DNA of 64,000 nucleotides from Onchocerca lupi (Eukaryota; Nematoda; Chromadorea; Rhabditida; Onchocercidae): contig JAOVVO010000187.1 of NCBI GenBank assembly GCA_028564675.1, positions 58,057 through 122,056 of the forward strand, in the 5' to 3' direction. Position numbers and translations under genes: made by a program. The notes under the pieces were generated by a model. The model searched no databases. It was not told where the DNA came from and worked only from the letters and a program-made list of their open reading frames with translations. Shown piece after piece: positions 50,573 through 60,607 of this stretch. Within the stretch, counting starts at the first letter, position 1, and each line of letters starts with the position of its first letter.

Positions 50573-52292
50573 CTATGATATACAATCGAAACAAGTATAG
50601 AGTGAAACATAAGTATCGTTTGAGAATCGTACTGGTATCGCTTTCGGCCCATAAAAATTCATACGATAAGCGGAACCATCAGCCGGTCCTAGCAGTTGCA
50701 ACGCAATTAATACGATATCCAAAAGATACAATAATGTAAAGCAACCAAATGAAAACATCTTTACAAATCCTGAAAGAAAAAGAGAACTACACACGTAAAT
50801 GACAGATTCAACATCTCTTAAATTATTAAAACACAATACAATCATAAATCATCACATCTATAACAATTTACGAAATTTGATTTAGACTTGACAGCTGGAA
50901 AATAACTTAATAATTGCAAATTTGCTACTTGAAGCAAAAAAAAGAAAAAATCCAATTTCTATTTCTCTTTCCTTCTTTTAACATGAAACATCTTTTTTGA
51001 CATCAAACAAAACAAGTTTTGGAAAAAATTCCGTGAATAAACTTTTTTGCCCCTTTAAATAATAAAATTCTCTATTGATAATTAATCATCTCCCAAAGCA
51101 TTCTTTTACATTCAAAGCTACTTGAGCAAATAAAGTTATAACTATTCTATCTATTCCCTCTTTCACATCATAACCATTTATATTTATTACTTTATATCAA
51201 CAACTAAAAAATTTTAAGAAAAAAATCAAGTTTCAAACCTATAGCATAATACCCAAGATAAATTCGATCAATACCTAACCAACCAAAGAATACCGATAAC
51301 AATAATGCAGTGCTGTAGTCGATACCAGCTGAGTAGGCGCATCCGTTTTGTACACGTTTCCGGAACCTTAAGTATGGAAAAAAAAGCAAACATAAATATA
51401 TAAGGAAAAAAATAAATATCTTATAGAATTATGTACAAAACTGATGAAGTCATAAATAATTTCTGTAGCATTTCACGATCATTTTAAATTATATTTAAAA
51501 TTATGTGAAGAAAAAAAAAAATTGAAAAACATACTTTCCCGTACCGTTATCCAATCCTATACAATTGATTTCATTTGCCACTTCACAAACAACTGAAAAA
51601 TTAATGGTACATAATTTTGAAATAAACTGTTGTCGAGTATTAGAACTTGTTGAAAACCTATACGGCCCATTCCAAATCTAAATTTTAAATCCCTTTTTTC
51701 TACTTTTATTTAAAGGATTTCATGAAATCAAGTGCATTCTTTACCTGGTTTGCAAAAACAAGCCCGAAAGTAATATATAGTGCGCTGCATGCACGCTATA
51801 AACGTGTCATATTCGCCTGACAACAGTTACAATTTCCCGTAAACTCATGTCAGATGAATAATATCATGCCACTGCGTAACTTTAAATATATGCCACTAAC
51901 CTGTAATTGAATTATCCTTCTCACAGGTTTCAGGTAGCTGAGTAATCGGTGAAATTTCAGGTTCTTCACACCAATATCTAGAGATAGTTTTAGTAAAGTA
52001 TCACAGCAATTAAAATAAAAATGCAATATACAAATAAATGAAACAGAGACATATATACTAATTAATATTTTACTTGCATCTATAATAGTTTTTATTTTGA
52101 GTAGTAAAATAACTGGGGAAAAATTAAATCTTAAAAACGCAATATTTATTATTCAAGTTTATAGAAATATGAATCGAAAACTTACTGTCCCATCAACAGT
52201 TCAGAACAGGGCTTTAACACCACATCAGTTGTACTGAATGTTGAAAGTGGAAACAACGATAATATTACGAAGATAAAAATACTAGTAAACAT
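50573..52292 (-). CDS. TM2 domain-containing protein 1 (TM2D1/BBP-like)
   Basis: This membrane protein of the TM2D family is conserved in animals; Drosophila relatives (almondex, amaretto, biscotti) influence Notch signalling and phagocytosis. Six exons keep frame and give 209 residues (human TM2D1 207): 52186-52292, 51901-51977, 51754-51816, 51535-51592, 51239-51366, 50573-50769. Residues 1-20 form a signal peptide (MFTSIFIFVILSLFPLSTFS). A cysteine-rich luminal part follows, with CSELLMGQYWCEEP (human VGQYICKDP), CFCKPVVCEV and the NGTGKF motif. The TM2 domain has two hydrophobic helices around GWLGIDRIYLGYY, where DRI replaces the usual DRF. The C-terminal stretch GPADGSAYRMNFYGP matches TM2D1 rather than TM2D2/3. 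A six-codon upstream ORF (ATG at 52299) precedes the start. Confidence 0.92.
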
Positions 52293-52562
52293 TTGGCATT
52301 ATATAGCAATTAACAATTCAACTTCCGGAATGCAGCCATCGATCAGAAATCTAAAATGAATAGACATATTTGGAAAGCATAGCCCTGAAAATTATATTGA
52401 TTTGATAACACAGCTCTTTAAAAATATATCATATCTAGTCAAAATAAATTTTCCTCTTGTCTGATCAAATATTTAATCAAATTTTGTTCGGAAGAGAGGA
52501 AATTATAAGATTGAAAAAAAAAAAAAAAAAAAAAAAACAATTAAAAAAATAAAAAATAAACA

Positions 52563-52593
<31 letters not shown>

Positions 52594-54182
52594 CGATTCA
52601 AAAAATAGAACATAAACATGAAAAAAAAAATAAAGTTTGATTTTTGGTAAACATTTCTCGATGGTACAGTAACAAATAATATATAATTTTCCGTTACTAT
52701 ACATCACTGATATCAATTGGTACTGTAAGAGCTCTACTGCTATCAGATAATACCTGCATTTCTGCAACCATTTGTATATAATTGTGTTTTCACAACTATT
52801 TGCTAATGATACCAATTAGATGTGAATTTTTGCAATCATTTGCCAAAGACATGAATAATACGTGAAATTCTATAACTATTTGCCGAGGATATGAATAAAC
52901 TGCAACTACTTGCCAATGGTATTAATAAAATATGAATTTTTTGTAACCATCTGTAAACTAGTACCAATTAAATGTGAATTTTTATAACCGTCAGTCAATG
53001 ATACGAATAAGCCGTGAATTTCTACAACCATTTCATTCAATCATTTTGAGAAATCTTCCATTTAATATTATTAAAACAAACAACATGAAATTTACATTAA
53101 GGAATTGAGAGAATTCATACAGAATAACACTTTAATGTTAATAATGATTGAGAGGAAGAGAAAGATATGTGAAATAATTGAAAAATAGTGATACGATAAT
53201 GAATGAGTAAAATTCGGAGGAAATATATTCGGATGAAGACAAAAAATTTTCGCAAAAAAAAAAAATATACCAGTTGGAGATAGTAGAGATTAATAAAAAA
53301 CGAGAAATAGTAAGATTTGAGAAGAGGGGAGAAAATGAAAAACAGTCACACCAAACATACAAACAGTCAATGCGAATAACTAGAGAAACATGTTGTGCAA
53401 TTTTGATCATCTCTTGTGTATCTTTGATTGATCGATGTGAAAATTTCTGTCGCACAGGATATATTCATTTTTGGTAATATGAAGAAAAAAGCTTCTGAGA
53501 TGTATTTTGAATGAGTTATTGGCTCACTCAATAAAAGCATTTATTTATTTTAGTCTAGCTGTAATATTTCTTTCATTTTAGATTGCTAATATAGTTTCTA
53601 CATTAGTTATTCCATCTTTCAATTCATATTTTCGTTTTTTGTTTTATAATAATTTCCATAAAATTATTGCACGTTTCTTTTTTCCTTTATTTTGCACAGA
53701 TAATTTTTAAAAATTTACATTTTATAATGTTTGAAATGTTTCGAGAAAACGAAAATTAATTTCACTGCGAATTGTATGAAATGTTACGAAAATATTTGAT
53801 TGATTATATTTTTATTTATTTCATTTCAAATTATTATCTTTGTTTTTAACAAATTAAGTTGTAAATTTATTGCATTTATTTATTCAGATAAATTATCGCT
53901 ATTTTTCCAGTTTGCTTGATGTAATTATTTCTGTTGGGAGTAAATTTGTTCCTATAAAAATAAAACTTTACTTTTTTTATCTTTTTTTCTTCGAGAAAAT
54001 TTGTAATTTGAATACACACACACACACACACATAAAGAAAGATGAAGAAAAAAAGCTGAATGAAAAACAAACGAAAAGATTTGGAAAATGAATAAAATTT
54101 AATAATTATTTTATGATTCAGTATCAAATTTTCGAAGAAAAGTTCTTTAAATTTCAAAAATATTTTTCACATATAAATAACC
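52293..54182. other. Intergenic, low complexity
   Basis: About 1.9 kb lies upstream of TM2D1 and downstream of the PP1-like gene. It contains poly-A runs (52514-52537, 52565-52593), a CA array (54013-54032) and, from about 52650 to 53030, a degenerate repetition of the theme (GAAT)TTTxxAACCATTTGCCAATGATA in at least five loose copies. No gene is supported. Confidence 0.5.
52514..52593. repeat. Poly-A rich tract
   Basis: Two A homopolymers of 24 and 29 bases are separated by short AT-rich sequence. It encodes the Phe-rich tail of a spurious minus-strand frame. Confidence 0.9.
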
Positions 54183-56192
54183 TTAAAATCGGAACAAACC
54201 TGGATTCGGACTTTTAGCTGCAGCATTTGATCGACTTTGTTTTTCAAGTTCGGCAATTTTTTCAGCATCCAATTTTTTAATATCAATTTTTGGTTTCAAT
54301 GTTACAAATGAAATTTTAAGATCACCAGTAACTCGCATAATTGATCCACAATTACCATCGGTACCACAATAATTTGGTGCCGAAAAAACGGTGCAAATTT
54401 TTTCATCACAATCGATATGATGACCATTTTTAACAACCTCATGTGCTCGTACTATCATATCTACATGCAATGCCTATATAATAATCAAATAATAATTACT
54501 TTTATCATTAATCGATTATTTTATTAAGTGAAAAATTTTTTATTCAAATTAAAATTGTAATTTACTTTTATTTAAAAAACGCGTTTATTCGTGAACAAAT
54601 AAAATTGTTGGTATGAAAATGTGATATTTATTTGTATTTGTTTTTTATGTTTATTTATTTATTTTATGTTCATTTATGTTTATTTTACTTATTTTTGTTT
54701 ATCTTAAAATCTATTTCAAAATTAAAAGAAGAAAAAGAAAAAAAGAGGGAAAAAAATTAAAAAAAAAAAATATACCATTATACATTCTTTAATCATATCT
54801 TGTCCAAACATCCACGATGCATTACGAACTTTATTCGGTGTAAAACCTTTAGCACATGGATCATTATCCGGATCAGACCACATTAAATCAAGTGCTAAAC
54901 CCGAATCACAATCTGTTTGAGTTCTTGGCTTCTTAAAAAAAGTTTTTTTTTGTCTGTTAAATTTCAATAATTACATTTTAAATAATTTTATTGCCAGCGT
55001 TTTTTTTTTTTTTTTTTTTTTAAAGATATCCTATATTTTTGGCTAAATTATTTCAAAGAAAAAAATTTGCAGTTGATAGTTTTAAAAAAAGAAAAAAAGG
55101 AATGAAATAATGTACTTTTAAATTCTTTAGTGAATGCCATCCGTGTATTAAAGGACTTATACCGCCATGCATACAAAGTAATCGATTGCTTACCTAAATT
55201 ATCATTTTACAGAACAATTATAAATCATTTTTCATGGAATAACTTTGAATTATCATTATACAGGATAACTGTAAATCATCATTCCAATGATAATTTTAGA
55301 TCATCATTACTTTTTAAGTATCATTTCTTAAATTCGTAGTGATTAGCTGAGATTAATTTTTGAAAATTTTTGTTCATTTATTTTGATAATTGAAAAGGTA
55401 ATAATAGTTTCAAGATTAAGTATGCTAGTAAAATCACGTAAAACATAAATAAAAATCGCAGATATCAATATATAATGAGATATATTATACAAACATTTGC
55501 ACATAATGGTAATTCATTGAAAGCTTTTTGAAATGTCTTCCAAATTGATGTTGTTCGTAAACGTTTGCATTCCTGATAGAATCCATAAGTTCGATTCATT
55601 TTTGTACATTCATGATTACCACGTAAAAGATTGATTTTATCCGGATATTTCACTTTAAAGCAAAATAACAACATTATAACCTGAAATTTTTCATTGTTCC
55701 CCATTTCAAATGATGTAAATTTGATGGAAATTTTTGAAATTTTTGAAAAAAAAAAAAAGGACAAACTTCAAGTCCCTTTTTGCATCGATCAATATAATCA
55801 CCCAAAAATAGAAAATTTTGTTCTGGTGGTGTACCGACAATTTTTAAATAACGCATTAAATCACCGAATTGTCCATGAATATCACCAAAAATAATAACTG
55901 GTGCAGAAATTTGAATTAAACAACTGACCGGCTCTAATATCTTACAAACCTGAGAATGAAATTTCAAATTTTTTCGAAATTAAAAATATAGTTTATATTT
56001 TTTCAAAGTACAGTATTCATAATCACGGTAAAATGTTCATATAAATTTTTCTTGTGAAATTTCTCTTGTTAGATATCACAAACTTACAGCATCGATAATT
56101 GCAATTAATTGAAAATCAGAAAAACCATCCAAAAATTGATCGGTCATTAAACGATGTATCATTCGATCCGCTAATATTGTTAGCTGATCCAT
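54183..56192 (-). CDS. PP1-like Ser/Thr protein phosphatase, divergent
   Basis: This is a PPP-family metallophosphatase close to PP1. Six exons, all in phase 0, give 332 residues: 56088-56192, 55767-55949, 55495-55680, 55116-55193, 54776-54931, 54183-54473. Metal- and substrate-binding motifs are present: GDIHGQFGDL, GDYIDR, LLRGNHEC, CMHGGISP, IVRAHEVV and SAPNYCG. YGFYQECKRL and LMWSDPDND are also PP1-typical. Departures include Cys instead of Gly directly after GDYIDR, a divergent WHSLKNLK-to-TQTDCDSG segment, and a lysine/glutamate-rich C-terminus (KKLDAEKIAELEKQ) instead of the PP1 tail. It is probably active, and more like the nematode-specific PP1-like group (for example the GSP-3/4 sperm enzymes) than housekeeping PP1; that placement is inference. 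The exon 5 acceptor is a tandem AAGAAG, so one lysine could be optionally included. Confidence 0.93.
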
Positions 56193-56886
56193 TATTCTTT
56201 TTTAATCATATCAACTTTAGTTAATATATATTGTTAAAATTAATTTTATTTTTCTTGGATTTTTTTTACATTCAATTCAATTTCATTTCATTCAATTAAT
56301 GTATTATTATTAATTTATATTAAGCAGATAAAAGCTTAACAATTAAGCTAAATAGTGATAAAATGATTTTTGAAGAAATAATTTTCCATTTAGAGAGTCA
56401 AATTTTTCAAATTTTTATAAAATAACAGTGTTGCTGACACTATTATTTCGAAATTTTACTTTGAACGAATATCTAATCGTTCACTTTCCTCCTAAAACTT
56501 TTACGAATGAATTTTTGACTATAATTTCAAAATTACGATTTAAACCTTTTACTTCAAAAAATTAATAGAATGAGACAAGAGCAACTATTCAATGTTAAAA
56601 TCAAAATTATCAATGATAAATCAAGAAATTAAATTATGTTTTATAATTAAATTAAATAATAAAAATTCTTTCAAAAATTATTCATTTCTTTATTATGTAT
56701 GAATTATCCATGCAAATTTAGAAGACCATTTATCCATATATTTTCGATATCATTCCACTCTCTATTTGCATGAAAGTATTTGAAATTTAAAAAAATATAA
56801 TTTTTGAATTCATTTCAAAGCATTTCATTTATTTAAATAATAATCCTAAAATATTTTTTATTTCTTATCCATTTTATTATTTCCAA
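56193..56886. other. Intergenic stretch upstream of PP1-like gene
   Basis: This AT-rich sequence upstream of the PP1-like start and before Helitron 2 has no gene or repeat that I can support. Confidence 0.5.
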
Positions 56887-56943
56887 TCTATATAATAAAA
56901 ATATAAATCATCGTTGCTATTATTTGGCACATAATTTTGCAAG

Positions 56944-57243
56944 CTCTTCACCGATTGCTTTCAACTTTCGTCACAACCTTGCATTCGAATAGGCGCTTTT
57001 TTTTTTCTTTAAATATATCTACTTTTTTTACCTGTCACACTTGTGACAAATAAAAGTAAATAAGCGGACTGAATTTATTAACCGCGCCTACTTTCTGCTA
57101 AATAATTTAGCGTTGTTCATTTTGACACAACGTTTCAAACTCTTCATCGATTGCTTTCAAATTTTGAAACAACGTTGCATTCAAATAGGCACGTGCTTCC
57201 AGATGTATTCACTTTTTTTTCTACCTATCATACCCGTGACAGG
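56944..57243 (+). repeat. Direct duplication of Helitron 2 5' region
   Basis: About 100 bp starting CTCTTCACCGATTGCTTTCA at 56944 is repeated, diverged, at 57140 (offset 196). Both copies share the block GCATTC(G/A)AATAGGC followed by a T-rich stretch and an ACCTRTCAYAC.YGTGACA motif. It looks like an internal tandem duplication of the element's 5' non-coding region. Confidence 0.75.
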
Positions 57244-57812
57244 TTCAAACGAAATCGATGAGATAATTTGTGCTGAAATACCCGATTCCGATGTCAATAA
57301 GGATTTGTATGAAGATGTAACGAAAAATATGATGCATGGATCTTGCGGTACACTGATTCCAAATTCACCATGCATGATAGACGGAAAGTGCTTTAAGAGA
57401 TATCTTCGAGCATTAATATCCAATACAGTTACAGATGGATATCCTTTATACAGACGGAAATCAGCAGAAGAGGCGATAAACTAGTGACTATACAAATGCA
57501 GAACGATGACATCGAAGTGGATAACTAGTAGGTGTACTATATTCACTTTTGCTATTAAAAGCACATAAAGTTGAAAACCTCTACTTTGTGGCGACAGGTA
57601 TGTTAAATTAACTACAAAAAATGAGTTTCCAGCTGCAAAACAATCGATCAACTGAGATATTCTCACATCAATTGTTGGAAGTTGGAATAGAAAGATGCCG
57701 GTCGATCAGATCTCAATTTGACGAATTTCACTGCCTCAAAACTTCTGTAATTTAGTGACGGAAAAAGAGGAATTGATTGAAAAAGTATTTCCAATATTTA
57801 AACCAATCATGT

Positions 57813-58396
57813 CGCTGAAATTGCGAGAAAAAAAAAATCAGTGATCCCTTTGTTTAAAATTTTACATTGCATATCTCATGTAGTTGATTGTAAAATTAAT
57901 TTGTCTATCCAGTTAATGAGCTTTAAAAAAAAAGCTCTCTTTCATCATCAGCTAACCACAGGCACAGTCTCATGCGCACCAAAGGCGCATGCTACCGAGA
58001 CAACAAAGGATCTTGCTTGTCTCTGCAAAATGATACCAGCATCCTCCATCCACGAAGAAGATGAGGGTCCTGAGTACAAAAATCATTTCTACCAACTAGC
58101 TGCCATCAGCTCGGTCGAATGGACCAGCTGGTGATAAACCAATTCTTCTTCTTTACCAAACCTATCTCCCCTTTTTTACATTATAATCTCTTAATGATAT
58201 TATCGGAATTGTATTGTTAATAAAATTGTTGTAATAATTGCTGCGTATGTTGATTTATAAATTAATCACAATAAAGGTTTAATTACCCAAGTTTGAGGTT
58301 CGTTACCGAGTGAAAGAAAATAGAATTGAAGAAACTATGAGAACGAAAGAACAGAATTCAACTTATTATTTTGTCACTATCAGAAAGAAAAAGCGA
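57813..58396 (+). other. Foreign insert within Helitron 2 helicase
   Basis: The helicase reading leaves off near 57812 (KVFPIFKPIM) and resumes at 58397 (NHKNHDWLSKRAIL), where canonical proteins are continuous. The intervening 584 bp contains, after an acceptor-like CATCATCAG, a frame to 58134 reading LTTGTVSCAPKAHATETTKD and ending QLAAISSVEWTSW. Its codons are GC-richer than the surroundings. An AT-rich stretch with two AATAAA motifs (about 58220 and 58271) follows, then an exact SL1 sequence and about 100 further bases. It resembles captured exon and mRNA sequence. I do not recognise the encoded peptide. Confidence 0.6.
58276..58297 (+). other. Exact nematode SL1 spliced-leader sequence
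   Basis: The 22 bases from GGTTTAATTACCC to AAGTTTGAG are identical to the SL1 leader that nematodes trans-splice onto mRNAs. They are followed by GTTCGTTACCGAG, not by the GTAAAC expected in the C. elegans-type SL RNA gene, so this is probably not a functional SL RNA gene. A short frame opens at the ATG near 58336 (MRTKEQNS). A retro-inserted trans-spliced mRNA 5' end is the favoured reading; a diverged SL RNA gene is the alternative. Confidence 0.85.
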
Positions 58397-59523
58397 CAAA
58401 TCATAAGAATCACGATTGGCTGAGTAAACGAGCTATTCTTGCGGCCAAGAACAAGAATTTCTATGAACTTAACAATATTATTCAGTTTAACATTCAAAGT
58501 GAGACAATCAAATACAATTCCGTTGACTGGGCAGGTGAAGCAGTTAATTCTCCAATAGAATTTTTGAATTCACTTGATTTGCCAGGAATCTATCGCACAA
58601 GCTGCGATTGAAAATTGACTTGCCAATTATCATGTTGCAGAATATCAACCAGTTAAAACTTTGCAACGGTACGCGGCTTGCAGTAAAAAAAATTAATGAA
58701 CAACGTCGCAGAAACAGTCTTGACAGGACCTTTCAAAGATGAAAATGTCCTTATTCCTCGCATAACTATTATTCCAACAGAATTGCTATTTCAATTTAAG
58801 AGATTACAATTCCCAATTCGATTGAATGTTTGCAATCTCCGTCAACAAAACTCAGGGACAATCTTTAGAATTATGTGGTTCAGATCTAGAGATGGATTGC
58901 TTCTCACATGACAATTATATGTTGTGTGTTCTAAAGTCGGCAAACCAAATAAGCTCTATATCTATAAAGACAATGGAACAATTTAAAATACTGTATACCG
59001 ACATGCATTGTGAAATTAAACATATTCGAAACGCGTGCTATCTCTTTTCTTTCTTTTTTGCCTAACCAGACTTAGTTACAGCAATACGTGTATATAAAAA
59101 GCATATAAAAAACATGTACGTATTCGAATGCAACGTATCGCCAAAATTTCAAAGCCATGAGTAAGAACTTTCGGAGATCTTAGATTTTGAACTAATATAG
59201 ATAAGGCGCCTGTTTAAGAAATTTCGGAGATTTAAAATTTTGAGACAACGAATACTTGCATTTTTTTAATATAGCATCTAGCAGTGCCGGCAACGCTCCG
59301 CGTGGTCGAATACGGCTAGTAATCATATATTTCTTTAAAAAGTGTCAGCACATTGCCTTGTCTGTACACGTGTAGATCGCTTGCTAATTTCAATTTCTAT
59401 TAAAAAAAAATCCATGAAACAGGAATGGATGGATAGTTTAAAGAATTTAACAAACAAAATGGACTGAAATGAATCACTGAAGAGAGAGAAGCCAAGGAGA
59501 AAATTATTTCAGTTCTATTCCAT

Positions 59524-59575
59524 AACACACACATACACACACACACACACAGACATACACACACACTCACACACT
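59524..59575. repeat. CA microsatellite (copy 2)
   Basis: A shorter CA array interrupted by AGACATACA and CTCAC, orthologous in position to the array in duplication copy 1. Confidence 0.9.
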
Positions 59576-60607
59576 CCATACAATGCAAACGGACATTGCT
59601 TATTTTGCACAAATTCTTTCTTTATACTCATTCTTCTCGATAATCAAACATAATCAGTTAATTTCAAGCATTTATAAATTTGTTGTATAGTGCTAATAAA
59701 ACTATCGGATATTCCATTCATTATATGATTATGGAATATAATGTAGCATGGAAAGTTTACACAAATACCGAAATTTTATTAACATCGCACTTAAAGAGCA
59801 TAAAATGATAAAACAGGATTTGATTATGATGCAATCAAACAGAATTTACAACGGAACGCAAAATTTAAGATAAGACTATAAAAATAAGTATGATATTAGG
59901 TGACTTTTACAGAATATCATAAAAAGAATGATTATTCTATTAAACAAATTTCTTGAACAAGTGATTATTAGAATGAAAGGGCACTTTTTCATCTTCCAAT
60001 ATTCATTGTTTTTTGTCTTCCATGGATTCTGTGCTTGGATCAAACGCTTTGATATAACTTATTGAAAAGTTTACAAAGATCATATTACGAATATTAACGA
60101 TATCATTGTCTAGCTATCACTAAATTGGCATGAAATTTTGCTTGTTTTCTAAAACAAAAAAAAAAAAAAAACTTATATTCAACGAAATAGATTATGAAAT
60201 GTGCTGTAAAGGGTAATATTTATAAAAAAGGTTTGAAACATGAAGCGATTTAAACAAATATTTGAGAAAGGAAACAAGCATGAAAATTTCATTGTAATGT
60301 AGTCGTCTTTCATAGATTTTATAGCATAATGCGCAATATTTGTCTTATATTTTTGCTTCTATCCGATCTCATTCTCCTTTTTTGATATAATTGAAGCGAA
60401 TAGCCAAAAAGAAAATTGGATTAGTGAATGTCCATATTAAGCTATATTTGGAGCATTTTTAATCATCTCATCTATTATCATACTGAGATTTTGCTGAATT
60501 TTGTATTGTCTAATTCAACTTATATAGTTTCAGATTCTTATGTGTAAGTTCAAAATTCGGAATATTATGCACTTGGCAAGTTTCAGTTTCATGCATAATA
60601 GGTTTCT

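Larger units (their letters stand above)
56887..59320 (+). mobile_element. Helitron with recognisable ends, degenerate coding (Helitron 2)
   Basis: The element begins A|TCTATATAATAAAAAT at 56887 and ends CTAG|T at 59316-59320, matching the TC...CTAG rule and A-T target. Broken plus-strand frames encode Rep/helicase segments in the correct order. At 57270-57470 there is Helitron-like N (AEIPDSDVNKDLYE, MMHGSCGTLIPNSPCMIDGK, DGYPLYRR). At about 57700-57810 there is LPQNFCNLVTEKEELIEKVF. From 58397 there is NHKNHDWLSKRAILAAKN, then SPIEFLNSLDLPG. At 58696-59060 there is the PIF1 C-terminus (DENVLIPRITIIPTELLFQF, NKTQGQSLELCG). Many stops and frameshifts and the loss of the Walker A region make it non-autonomous. 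A 3' terminal segment between CTAG boxes (59278 and 59316) contains the stem ACGC-TCC-GCGT. Positions 57813-58396 interrupt the helicase. Confidence 0.82.

Noticed and set aside
52477..52815. 112-codon frame with long Phe runs
   Set aside because: The Phe runs are translated poly-A/T tracts.
53138..53477. Overlapping frames on both strands
   Set aside because: Mutually antisense, no domain, no splice signals; neither can be preferred.
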